A model generated the notes under the pieces. That model was not told the origin of the DNA. It made no database searches and saw only the letters and a program-made list of their open reading frames with translations. From NCBI RefSeq assembly GCF_000308295.2, contig NZ_HG326652.1, positions 1,056,392 to 1,120,391 of the forward strand: DNA of 64,000 nucleotides. The letters are read 5' to 3'. Shown here one piece after another: positions 24,926 through 33,207 of the stretch. The translations under genes and the position numbers were made by a program. The number at the start of each line of letters is the position of its first letter. Position 1 is the stretch's first letter. The DNA comes from Afipia birgiae 34632. GTDB lineage: Bacteria > Pseudomonadota > Alphaproteobacteria > Rhizobiales > Xanthobacteraceae.

Positions 24926-26170
24926 TTACGACGCCACCCGATGTCCTTCGGAGTGAAGCCGCCGGAGAATCGCAGATGCTGTATCTCCCGGCTTCAGCGT
25001 CGCGACCGTGACCTGCGGATCGAGCCGCTGGTCGCCCTTGGTGCTGTACATCGTGTGTCTCAGCACGCTGGTGAGCCGCCGCGCGATGGCGTGCGCGTTG
25101 CGCAGGTCGGCCTCGGCGAACACGATAACGATCGCGCCGTATTCATCGAGCGTCGCGAAATCCATCCGCCGCATCAGGCGGCTGAGAATGCGCGCAGCGT
25201 CGAGGCGCATCCGCTCGGAGATCGAACCTTGGGCGAAGGTGATACGGGCGACGGACAATCCCGCGCCACGGGTCTGGGTTTCCGTCACGGCGGTTTCGAA
25301 GTCGCGGCTGAAGGCGTCTTCGTTCAGCAGCCCGGTTCGCGGATCGAGCAGTCCGCCCACATCGATCGACTTCAGGGCGCGGCCGATGCGGGACTCGAAC
25401 GCCTGCTGCCTGATCAGCGGAACGGCATGAGCCGCAAGCATTGGCGGATCGGTATCGGCGACTTCGAGGTTCGGCAGATCGTAGTCGGCCACCAGCCCGG
25501 ACAGGCTTCGCACCACGACGGGAAGATTGCGGAACCGGGAATCCTCCGAGAGGACGGTCAGAAAGGCGTCCAGCACGCGCGGCGTGAAACCGTCTCCGAC
25601 GATAATGCCGTCGAGTTCGCGCGCATTGAGGTGCTTGGCGGCGGCTTCGATGCTGAGTGCGCCGACCACGCCCATTTGTTCGCCAAGTGCAACCGACAGG
25701 GCCGGATACGCGCCGCCGCGTCCCAGCAACAAGACCGTTGCGTCGTCGATCGGATCGCTCGTCGGCATGCGCGTGGACGTGCGGCGATCGTTGGACAGGC
25801 GGCGGAGCAGGGTGGCGTGCAGCGCGCGAACGCGCAGCGCGGCGTTGAGCCGGCTGACAAGGCGTTCGGGGCTTCGGCCTGCCTGGGTGAAAGGAAGAAC
25901 ATTTCGCGGCAAAACTGTGCCGGGGTCGAGGGCGATCAGCGGCAGGTAGGGTTCGATGCGGGCGGTGCGTTCCGCGAGATCCGCCAGCATGTCCTCGTGA
26001 CCGTCGAGATCGGCTGCGATCACTGCTGCGGGCCGCAGCCGCGCAACGGCATCCATGGCGTCCGACCAGCCGACATCCACCAGTGGAAACGCCTTGACCT
26101 GCGTGATCGCGCCCGAAAGCGCGTGGCCTTCCCGATTTGAGACAATGACGATCGGGCCTTGCTGCGACAT
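24926..26170 (-). CDS. degenerate GGDEF protein with receiver-like N-terminus
   Basis: A 414-residue soluble protein. The first ~270 residues look like two receiver-type alpha/beta repeats (PIVIVSNREGHALSGAITQV; later DATVLLLGRGGAYPALSVAL) without an obvious complete phosphoacceptor pocket. From about 290 the sequence follows a GGDEF domain: DPRTGLLNEDAFSRDFETAV, then MDFATLDEYGAIVIVF where the GG(D/E)EF catalytic loop should be. TLDEY replaces it, so diguanylate cyclase activity is unlikely. It may be a c-di-GMP or protein-interaction module. The PleD-like layout is suggestive only. Confidence 0.65.
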   Translation of the reverse strand: MSQQGPIVIVSNREGHALSGAITQVKAFPLVDVGWSDAMDAVARLRPAAVIAADLDGHEDMLADLAERTARIEPYLPLIALDPGTVLPRNVLPFTQAGRSPERLVSRLNAALRVRALHATLLRRLSNDRRTSTRMPTSDPIDDATVLLLGRGGAYPALSVALGEQMGVVGALSIEAAAKHLNARELDGIIVGDGFTPRVLDAFLTVLSEDSRFRNLPVVVRSLSGLVADYDLPNLEVADTDPPMLAAHAVPLIRQQAFESRIGRALKSIDVGGLLDPRTGLLNEDAFSRDFETAVTETQTRGAGLSVARITFAQGSISERMRLDAARILSRLMRRMDFATLDEYGAIVIVFAEADLRNAHAIARRLTSVLRHTMYSTKGDQRLDPQVTVATLKPGDTASAILRRLHSEGHRVAS

Positions 26171-26279
26171 GGTGCTGCAAACTCTTGAGAAACGCGGTTT
26201 GCCGAACGTGTCGGCGTTGCGCGAAACCTTACGCCGCGGCTCTTAATGGCAGGTCAATGCAATCGATGAAATGACGGGG

Positions 26280-27815
26280 TCAGGTTCCGCTGGAACGGTC
26301 GCGAAATGCGTCCACCATCAGCGGATTGAGTCCCAATTCGCCCAGCGCCTCGCGGGCGCGGCTGTTGTCACCGGCGCGTCCGGCGAGGCGGAAGCCGTTG
26401 AGCTGATCTGGCAACGCGGTCAGCATGGCGCCGGCTGTCAACCGCTTTGCCCATGCATCAAGATCCTGCGACAGGAAACGGTAGCCGCCGACACCGACGA
26501 TCCCGACAGGCGGAGCGGTAATGCCGATGGCGCCTGTGGCGCGATCGACGTGCGCGGCGTAACCGGTGTCGACGTAATCGACGACGGGCGTTTCCGCGAG
26601 AGAACCCTCGGATGAGGCGCGATAGGCTGCAACAGGCACCATCGCGCCGCGCAGCGCGAGCGTGGCTTTCGGCGTCACGATGATCTCACCGATGGTCTTC
26701 GAACTTGCTGCTCCGCGCGGTGCGGCGAACGGGCCCGGCGTAATCGGTGCGGTCGAGCCGTCCGGCGACCTGCGTGCGCCGAACAGCCCGATCTCGCCGA
26801 ACAGATAGATGTCGGTGAGCGTCGTGCCGGTGTCCTGCCAGTCGTTGCTCGCGGTCACGCGATCCGGCGTGCGCCACAGACCGATAACGTGCCTGATCGC
26901 GACTTGCGGCCGCGCCAGCGTCCCGCTCTCGGCCAGCCGGAGCGCCAGCGGACCGGGCACGATCAGCGTGTCGTGATGATCGTCGATGATCTGCTGTTCA
27001 AGAACCTGCAGATCGGCCGGATGATGCAGCGCCAGCGATCCGCCGCTCAGCAGCCAGGTCACCACGGACGACGTGAAACCCGCGAACGAGGCCGGTGCGA
27101 TTGACGACAGCAGCCGTGCACCCTGCGGCAGTCCGGCTTCAAGAAAGATCGAGATGCCGCCGGAAATGAGCTGAAGGTGGTTGCGCGGGATCGCGCGAAA
27201 ACCATCCGGCGTCACGTCGAACGAAATGATTGCCGGTCTGCGCGCATCCGGCAGCGCGGGGGATAGCCAGCCGTTCATGCCGCTGGTTGCAATTTCCAGC
27301 GGCGTCATGCCTTCGGGCAGATCCTTGCCGAACCCGAAAACCTGCCGGATGGAAAACGCTTCCGCCGCTGCATGGAGCGTAAGTTCGCCGTGATCGACAA
27401 CCTCGATGCGGCTCATGCCGGCAATTGCCCGTGCGCCGACGCGGTTGAGCGCGATCGTCAATTCCGACTGCCGCCAGAGTTGCGGCAGCAGCGCCACCAC
27501 CAGCCCGGCGCGGAGCGCAGCCATCACCGTCACCACGAACTCGATGGTGTTCGGCATCTGCACGGCGATGATCGAGCCCGGCGGCAATCCCGCCTCGACG
27601 AAGCGCGCGGCGATGCCTGAGATGGCCTGATCGGCCTGCGCGAAAGTCAGCTGTTGGGGCATATCGCCGGTGACGCGCTGCTTGTTCGGCGGATCGATCA
27701 GCGCGATTGCATCCGGCTGGCGCAACACCGTGCGGCGAAACAGATCGTCGAGCGTCAGCGCTGTACCGGATGATGTCGCTGCTGAGGATGGCGCGGTCTG
27801 CAAAGTGTCGCTCAC
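26280..27815 (-). CDS. AMP-binding (acyl-CoA synthetase-like) protein lacking catalytic motifs
   Basis: A 511-residue member of the ANL adenylate-forming superfamily by its N-terminal domain (LTFAQADQAISGIAARFVEA, VQMPNTIEFVVTVMAALRAG, VVALLPQLWRQSEL). The ATP-phosphate loop that should read like YTSGTTGxPK is replaced by IISFDVTPDGFRAIPR. The C-terminal catalytic lysine motif is also not recognisable. It may be a non-catalytic homologue or use a diverged chemistry. It starts three bases after the stop of the YejA-like gene, so the two form an operon. Confidence 0.7.
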   Translation of the reverse strand: MSDTLQTAPSSAATSSGTALTLDDLFRRTVLRQPDAIALIDPPNKQRVTGDMPQQLTFAQADQAISGIAARFVEAGLPPGSIIAVQMPNTIEFVVTVMAALRAGLVVALLPQLWRQSELTIALNRVGARAIAGMSRIEVVDHGELTLHAAAEAFSIRQVFGFGKDLPEGMTPLEIATSGMNGWLSPALPDARRPAIISFDVTPDGFRAIPRNHLQLISGGISIFLEAGLPQGARLLSSIAPASFAGFTSSVVTWLLSGGSLALHHPADLQVLEQQIIDDHHDTLIVPGPLALRLAESGTLARPQVAIRHVIGLWRTPDRVTASNDWQDTGTTLTDIYLFGEIGLFGARRSPDGSTAPITPGPFAAPRGAASSKTIGEIIVTPKATLALRGAMVPVAAYRASSEGSLAETPVVDYVDTGYAAHVDRATGAIGITAPPVGIVGVGGYRFLSQDLDAWAKRLTAGAMLTALPDQLNGFRLAGRAGDNSRAREALGELGLNPLMVDAFRDRSSGT

Positions 27816-27818
27816 ATG

Positions 27819-29744
27819 TCACGGCTTCACTGATGCCGGCTTGATACCCGGCTTGTACCACCACGTTTCCGGCAGGTAGCCGGTGAGCGCAGTGGCCTTA
27901 GGCCGTTCTATCCGATTCCACCGTGCGATCCATTGCTGCCGGACGTTATAAATCGGAATTGCGTAGAAGCCGGCGATCAGCGCCCGGTCCAGCGCACGCA
28001 CCGCGGGAACAAAGTCGGTTCGTTCGTGCGCCTCGAGAAGAGCCGCGATCATTGCATCGATGGCGGGGGACTTCGCGCCCATGTAATTGCGGGTGCCTTG
28101 ATTGTCGGCCGCGGCGCTGCCCCAGTAGAAGGCCTGTTCATTGCCCGGCGATAGCGACTGATCCCAGCGATTCTGGATCATGTCGAATTCGAAGGAGAGC
28201 CTGCGCTGGTCGAACTGGACGCCATCGACCGCGCGCACCGATGCCGTGATTCCGGCGCGCTTGAGATCACGCTGATAAGCCAGCGCGATGCGTTCCTGAT
28301 CGCGGGTGGTGACCAGAATTTCAAAGGTGAGCGGCGTCCGGCTGGCTTTCTGCCGCAGCACCGTGCCGTCGAGCTGGTAACCAGCCTGTGCCAGCAGCGC
28401 GAGCGCGTCGCGCAGCGAGGCGCGGTCGCGGCCCGAGGCGTCGGTGACCGGCAGGCGATAGCTGCCGTCCATGATGTCGGGACGGATACTTGCAGCAAAG
28501 GGCGCGAGCAGCGTTTTTTCGCGCGCGTCCGCCGGGCGCGTGTAGGCGGACAGGTCCGAGCCCGCGAAGTACCCCGCCGACCGTCCATACAGACCGAAGA
28601 AGTAGTTGCGGTTGATCCATTCGAAGTCGAACAGCAGCGTCAGCGCCTGCCGCACGCGGATGTCCGCGAACACAGGACGGCGCGTGTTGAACACCAGATA
28701 CTCCGACGGCTGCGGCGTGCCGGGCTTGATCTCGTCGCGGATCACCTCGCCGCTGCGAACAGCCGCGAAGTCGTAACCCTCATGCCAGCGCAGCGGTTCG
28801 TTCTCGATGCGGAAATCGTAGAGGCCGCGCTTGAACGCCTCGAACGCGCCGTTGGCCTCACGGTAGTAATCCAGCCGCACCTCATCGAAGTTCCATTGGC
28901 CCCGGTTCACCGGCAGGTCGCGGCCCCAGTAATCGGGGTTGCGCGTCAGCGTCACACTGGCGCCCGCGCGGACGCCATTGACCCGGTAGGGGCCGGAGCC
29001 GATCGGGCCGGTCAGGGAGGTGTCTTCGAACGTCGCCACATCGACGGCGTGTTTGGGAAAGATCGGCATCAGGCCGAGGATCAGCGGCAGCTCGCGGTCG
29101 TTGGCCCCGCCGAAATCGAACCGCACCGTGCGTTCGTCCAGCGCCTCGGCTTTTTCGACCTTGGCGTAGTACAACCGGTGATTGGGACGGCCCTTATCGC
29201 GCATCAGCTGCCACGAAAACAGCACGTCATCCGCCAGCACCCGCTTACCGTCGGAAAATTTTGCCAGCGGGTTGAGCCGGAACGTCACGAAGGTCCGGGC
29301 GCTGTCGGTTTCGATGGTTTGCGCCAGCAGGCCGTAGAGCGTGAAAGGCTCGTCGTTGCCGCGCGCCAACAGGCTTTCGACCACGTAGCCGCGGATCTGC
29401 TGGACCGCGATGCCCTTGACGATGAACGGATTCAGGCTGTCGAAGGTGCCCAGCAGCCCGAAGATGATCCGGCCGCCTTTCGGCGCGTCCGGATTGACGT
29501 AAGGCATATGGGCGAAACTGGCGGGCAGGGCCGGCGCGCCATGCATGGCGATGCCGTGAGATTGGACGGGGGATGGAGAAGCGGCCGGTTGAGCCGCGAC
29601 TTGCGATGCCGCCAGGCCAGACCAGACCAAACTGGACCATGCGAGGGCCACGCAGCAATGTTTCCACGCAGCCGCCCGGTCGCTGCGGCGCAACGGGCGT
29701 GGCACGGCGTTTGATTCGGTGGACTTCACGCCAAAATTTACCAC
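27819..29744 (-). CDS. YejA-like periplasmic oligopeptide-binding protein
   Basis: A 641-residue ABC-type solute-binding protein of the SBP_bac_5 family. An N-terminal export signal (VALAWSSLVWSGLAASQVAA) is followed by YVNPDAPKGGRIIFGLLGTF, typical of YejA-type proteins that bind peptides or opine-like compounds. Family segments FRLNPLAKFSDGKRVLADDV and SPAIDAMIAALLEA follow. The frame opens with a GTG; the exact start is uncertain. No permease or ATPase lies next to it; the following gene is the AMP-binding pseudoenzyme. Confidence 0.82.
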   Translation of the reverse strand: MVNFGVKSTESNAVPRPLRRSDRAAAWKHCCVALAWSSLVWSGLAASQVAAQPAASPSPVQSHGIAMHGAPALPASFAHMPYVNPDAPKGGRIIFGLLGTFDSLNPFIVKGIAVQQIRGYVVESLLARGNDEPFTLYGLLAQTIETDSARTFVTFRLNPLAKFSDGKRVLADDVLFSWQLMRDKGRPNHRLYYAKVEKAEALDERTVRFDFGGANDRELPLILGLMPIFPKHAVDVATFEDTSLTGPIGSGPYRVNGVRAGASVTLTRNPDYWGRDLPVNRGQWNFDEVRLDYYREANGAFEAFKRGLYDFRIENEPLRWHEGYDFAAVRSGEVIRDEIKPGTPQPSEYLVFNTRRPVFADIRVRQALTLLFDFEWINRNYFFGLYGRSAGYFAGSDLSAYTRPADAREKTLLAPFAASIRPDIMDGSYRLPVTDASGRDRASLRDALALLAQAGYQLDGTVLRQKASRTPLTFEILVTTRDQERIALAYQRDLKRAGITASVRAVDGVQFDQRRLSFEFDMIQNRWDQSLSPGNEQAFYWGSAAADNQGTRNYMGAKSPAIDAMIAALLEAHERTDFVPAVRALDRALIAGFYAIPIYNVRQQWIARWNRIERPKATALTGYLPETWWYKPGIKPASVKP

Positions 29745-29955
29745 GATGAGACCCGATATTGCGGGTTGCGACCCGCAAATATCACTGCTGGCATTGATCT
29801 TTTCGTCCGCCGTTGTATTGAAGGCGGGCTATTCGAGGAAGGCTGCGCGGACTGTCACGTATCCGCCTCAATTGGCTCCGAGACAGCCGCCGAACAAACA
29901 GGCATCCGGGCCCCGAGCGGGAGCGGGCGTTAAGGTTCAGAAAGGGTTTTCCACA

Positions 29956-30753
29956 ATGAATTTCCGTATCTTGGCCGCGCAGGCCTCGCCGCGCGGCCGG
30001 GTGTTCGCCGCTTTGACCGCTGGCGCTTTTTTGGCTGCAGCGGCCGTTTCCGGCGCACATGCGCAGACCCCCGCGCCAGCACCTGGCGCTCCGGCTCCGA
30101 AGGCTGCGCCAAAGGCTCCCGCCGCTCCGAAGGCCGCGCCGAAGGCGCCGGCTCCTGCTGCCCAGCAGGCTCCTGCCGCGGGCGCTGCGCAGCAGCCTCC
30201 GGCCGACCAGCAGGTCCAGCTGATCTATCAGCCCTGGACCAAGTTCTGCATGAAGGGCCAGGACGCCAACGCCAAGCAGGTGTGCTTCACCGGCAAGGAC
30301 GGCCGCATTGAATCCGGCCAGCCCGTCGTCGCCGCCGTCATCATCGAGCCGGAAGGCGAGCCGAAGAAGCTTCTTCGCGTCACCCTGCCGCTCGGCATGC
30401 AGCTCGTTCATGGCACCCGCATCATCGTCGACGCCAACGCGCCGCTGCAGAGCCCGTACGTGATCTGCTTCGCCAACGGCTGTATGTCCGACTACGAAGT
30501 GACCCCCGACATGCTCGGCCAGATGAAGAAGGGCCAGAACCTCGTCGTGCAGGCGATCAACGCCAACGGCGCGCCGTTGACGTTGGCGCTTCCGCTCGCC
30601 GAATTTGCCAAGGCCTATGACGGCCCGCCGACCGACCCGAAGGTTTTCGAAGAGTCGCAGAAGAAACTGCAGGAAGAGCTTCAGAAGCGCGCGGCGGAAG
30701 CCCGCCAGAAGCTGGAAAACGCGGCTCCGCCGGCCAATCCGGCCGCGAAGTAA
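29956..30753 (+). CDS. invasion-associated locus B (IalB) family protein
   Basis: A 265-residue exported protein. It has a signal peptide (FAALTAGAFLAAAAVSGAHA), a linker of Ala/Pro/Lys repeats (about 40-85), then the IalB core with paired cysteines (KFCMKGQDANAKQVCFTGKD and YVICFANGCMSDY) and a charged C-terminal helix. IalB proteins are periplasmic or outer-membrane-associated in Rhizobiales and were named from Bartonella, where one promotes erythrocyte invasion; in free-living relatives the role is unknown. A strong intrinsic terminator follows 25 bp after the stop. Confidence 0.85.
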   Translation: MNFRILAAQASPRGRVFAALTAGAFLAAAAVSGAHAQTPAPAPGAPAPKAAPKAPAAPKAAPKAPAPAAQQAPAAGAAQQPPADQQVQLIYQPWTKFCMKGQDANAKQVCFTGKDGRIESGQPVVAAVIIEPEGEPKKLLRVTLPLGMQLVHGTRIIVDANAPLQSPYVICFANGCMSDYEVTPDMLGQMKKGQNLVVQAINANGAPLTLALPLAEFAKAYDGPPTDPKVFEESQKKLQEELQKRAAEARQKLENAAPPANPAAK

Positions 30754-30777
30754 CGCATCCCCGCCGGCAAACAAAAG

Positions 30778-30803
30778 GGCGCGCAGCAATGCGCGCCTTT
30801 TTT
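30778..30803 (+). terminator. intrinsic terminator of the IalB-family gene
   Basis: GGCGCGC (30778-30784) pairs perfectly with GCGCGCC (30791-30797) around AGCAAT and is followed by six T and then GTTTT. This is one of the strongest factor-independent terminators in the window. Confidence 0.93.
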
Positions 30804-30902
30804 GTTTTGCATCAAGCGAAGCAAAATCGGCTCTATGCTATGATCGACAGGCGGCCCGATACGCCGCGACGTCCCAAGCCTGCCGCAAGGAGACATCTCG
30901 TC

Positions 30903-31103
30903 ATGGCCGATTACAGTGCACTCTCGCTGCCCGAACTCGAAAACCGCATCGCCATCGTGCGGGACAACATCCGGCAACTGATCGAGCAGGCGGCGGCGGT
31001 GTCCGGCGGCCAGAACGAGGAGCGCAACGCGGATCGCATCGCGCAGCAGACCGAGGAGCTTGAGGCGCTGGTCCAGGAGCGGGACGGCCGCAAGCGGGGA
31101 TAG
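30903..31103 (+). CDS. small coiled-coil protein (66 aa)
   Basis: A 66-residue protein from ATG 30903, with AAGGAGA 10 bases upstream. It begins MADYSALSLPELENRIAIVR and is almost entirely helical, with heptad-like spacing of Leu and Ile and a Glu/Arg-rich C-terminus, so a short coiled coil is likely. No hydrophobic or metal-binding segment. The family is unknown to me. The longer frame starting at 30789 overlaps the terminator and is rejected. Confidence 0.65.
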   Translation: MADYSALSLPELENRIAIVRDNIRQLIEQAAAVSGGQNEERNADRIAQQTEELEALVQERDGRKRG

Positions 31104-31114
31104 GGCAAACACGG

Positions 31115-31227
31115 CGTCATTCCGGACAGGCTCCGCGCAGCGGACTGATCCGGAATCCCCGAAGAGTTCATCGGAAGCAACTGCGAGATTCCGGGTTCGC
31201 TCGCAAACGCTCGCGCCCGGAATGACG
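31115..31227. repeat. R2 palindromic repeat (CGTCATTCCGGA family), copy 1
   Basis: A 113-bp inverted repeat bounded by CGTCATTCCGG and CCGGAATGACG, with inner segments CTGATCCGGAATC and GAGATTCCGGGTTCGCTCGC. A second copy of about the same length and sequence lies at 36050-36159. Both are intergenic. Confidence 0.85.
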
Positions 31228-31262
31228 GTGGATAGTTCAGGATGGGATGATCGGAAGCGGGA

Positions 31263-31595
31263 TCAGTTCAGCGACGGATTGCGCGGGCGATAGCTGCCGG
31301 ACTTGTCCTTGACGAAAATCTCGGCGACCTGCGAGTGGCGGATCGGTTCGCCGGAGTCATCGGGCAGCAGGTTCTGTTCCGAAACGTACGCGACGTATTC
31401 AGACTCGGAATTCTCGGCCAGCAGGTGATAGAACGGCTGGTCTTTGTGGGGCCGCATTTCCTCGGGAATCGACAACCACCATTCCTCGGTGTTGTTGAAT
31501 TCCGGATCGATATCGTAGATCACCCCGCGGAAAGAGAAAATCCGGTGGCGGACGATCTGGCCGATCTGAAACTTGGCGGTGCGCGCTTTTATCAT
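31263..31595 (-). CDS. hspQ: heat shock protein HspQ
   Basis: A 110-residue HspQ (YccV-like) protein. The conserved start FQIGQIVRHRIFSFRGVIYD and YDIDPEFNNTEEWWLSIP, then DQPFYHLLAENSESEYVAYV with SEQNLLPDDSGEPI, are the family core. HspQ in enterobacteria is a heat-inducible factor linked to Lon specificity and to degradation of denatured DnaA. No heat-shock promoter was identified upstream. Confidence 0.9.
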   Translation of the reverse strand: MIKARTAKFQIGQIVRHRIFSFRGVIYDIDPEFNNTEEWWLSIPEEMRPHKDQPFYHLLAENSESEYVAYVSEQNLLPDDSGEPIRHSQVAEIFVKDKSGSYRPRNPSLN

Positions 31596-31721
31596 CCTCC
31601 GTCGAATAGACCATGATTGTGGCCGATGCTAGGGGCTAAACCCTGAATTGGCCGGGTGGGGGGCTCCCCTGCGGCAGGGTCAATCCGGCAATCCGCAAGG
31701 AAATTTCGAGTACATATCCCG

Positions 31722-32675
31722 ATGATCGATATTTTGAATCTCGCCCTCCCGTATTTCGGGCTGATCTTCATCGGCTATGCTTGCGGAAAGTATAAAAGGC
31801 TGCCTGAAGCCGGGCTGGAATGGATGAATTTCTTCCTGCTCTACGTCTCGCTGCCGGCTCTGTTCTTTAGAACGCTTGCAAAGACGCCACTTGAGGAACT
31901 GAACAATCCGCCATTTGTGATCGCCACGACGCTCGCGACCGCGAGTGCGTTCTTCCTGTCGATGTTCGGCGTGAAGTTCATCGCGAAGCTGTCGACCCGC
32001 GAGTCCGCGATGGCAGGCCTCGGCGGCGGCTACGGCAACATCGGCTACATGGGGCCGGGGCTCGCGCTGGCGACGCTGGGCGCGAAGGCAACCGCGCCGG
32101 TCGCGCTGATCTTCTGCTTCGATACCATCTTCCTGTTCACGATCGCGCCGCTGCTCATGGTGCTGACCGATGGCGAGCGCCGTCCGCTGCTGCCGACGAT
32201 CCTGCTGGTCGCGAAACAGATCCTGCTGCACCCGCTGATCGTCGCGTCCTATTTCGGCGTGATGGTCGCAGCCTTCCATGTGCCGGTGCCGGTTGCGCTG
32301 GACAACATGTTCCAGTTTCTGCAAAGCGCGGCGGCGCCGGTCGCGCTGTTCGCGCTCGGCGTCACCGTGGCGCTGCGTCCGTTCGAGCGGGTGCCGTGGG
32401 AAGTGCCGGGCGTCATCATGGTCAAGCTGATCCTGCACCCGCTGATCGTGGTCGGTCTGCTGTTGCTGCTCGGACCGTTTCCGCCGGTATGGGCTGCGAC
32501 CGCGCTGCTGCTGGCGTCACTGCCGCCTGCGCTCAACGTGTTCGTGATCGCGCGTCAGTACGACACCTGGATCGAACCCGCATCGACGCTGGTGCTGGTC
32601 GGCACGTTCGTGTCGGTGGTGACGCTGACCAGCGTGATGTGGATGATCAAGACGGGTGTGATCGTGTTTCCGTGA
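31722..32675 (+). CDS. AEC (auxin efflux carrier) family transporter
   Basis: A 317-residue inner-membrane permease with about ten TM helices. It starts MIDILNLALPYFGLIFIGYA and shows the AEC pattern of two five-helix bundles with a break in each (AGLGGGYGNIGYMGPGLALA in the first, LASLPPALNVFVIARQY in the second). Bacterial members export or import malate, malonate and related dicarboxylates; the substrate here cannot be told from sequence. ATG 31722 is chosen over 31656, which would add 22 non-conserved residues. Confidence 0.87.
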   Translation: MIDILNLALPYFGLIFIGYACGKYKRLPEAGLEWMNFFLLYVSLPALFFRTLAKTPLEELNNPPFVIATTLATASAFFLSMFGVKFIAKLSTRESAMAGLGGGYGNIGYMGPGLALATLGAKATAPVALIFCFDTIFLFTIAPLLMVLTDGERRPLLPTILLVAKQILLHPLIVASYFGVMVAAFHVPVPVALDNMFQFLQSAAAPVALFALGVTVALRPFERVPWEVPGVIMVKLILHPLIVVGLLLLLGPFPPVWAATALLLASLPPALNVFVIARQYDTWIEPASTLVLVGTFVSVVTLTSVMWMIKTGVIVFP

Positions 32676-32959
32676 GGTCACGCTCGAAAGATTGTGAAGC
32701 CCATCACGCCGAAGATGTAAAACAGCACGCACGGCAGCGCCGTCAGGATCGGGCACGACGGGGCGGCTGCGACAGGGACCGGCGACCCCTCAGGTCGACA
32801 AACAGGATCGCGACGTCGACAAGAAGGTAAAAAGCATCTGCAAGGGATGTTGAGAGCGGCAGCGTTTGCGCATCGACTGCCACGATTGCCGGGCTAACCG
32901 GCTCCCGTACTCCTGCTGCAAGCTGTGATATGTTTGGCAAACAGCAGGGAGTATTTCCG
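32676..32959 (-). pseudogene. possible remnant of a small membrane protein gene
   Basis: No complete gene is visible in this 284-bp gap. On the minus strand two adjacent frames look membrane-like. One encodes LADAFYLLVDVAILFVDLRG (about 32850-32790). Another, after a frame change, encodes PILTALPCVLFYIFGVMGFT and ends at a TGA at 32678-32680. Read together they could be a two-TM protein broken by a frameshift. The alternative is chance, since neither half has a proper start in its own frame. Confidence 0.25.
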
Positions 32960-33181
32960 ATGACGGTTAATCATCCCAATGCAAAGAATATCTGGACGAC
33001 GATTGAAATCGACAGGGACGGCGTGGAAACGGTGCTGGTTGTCGAGACCGACCTTGAACTGAATGCTGCCGATCCTGCTTTCGATGTCGCCAAGGTCGAT
33101 GCCTTGATTGACGCGGCAACCAAGAGCTTTGCCGCCAGCGGCGGGACGATTGATCGCGTTCATCTGGTTCCGGTTCGGTGA
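32960..33181 (+). CDS. hypothetical protein (73 aa)
   Basis: A 73-residue soluble protein from ATG 32960 (AGCAGGGAG upstream). It starts MTVNHPNAKNIWTTIEIDRD, contains an acidic middle (DLELNAADPAFDVAKVDALI) and ends DRVHLVPVR. Composition suggests a small alpha/beta domain. No family recognised. It is convergent with the UbiH-type monooxygenase gene, 26 bp away. Confidence 0.6.
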   Translation: MTVNHPNAKNIWTTIEIDRDGVETVLVVETDLELNAADPAFDVAKVDALIDAATKSFAASGGTIDRVHLVPVR

Positions 33182-33207
33182 GCCGATACCTCACGCATCG
33201 AGACGTG

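Noticed and set aside
24350-26140. 596-codon plus-strand frame opposite the GGDEF-like gene
   Set aside because: It starts inside an R1 repeat, runs antisense to two better-supported genes and has shadow composition.
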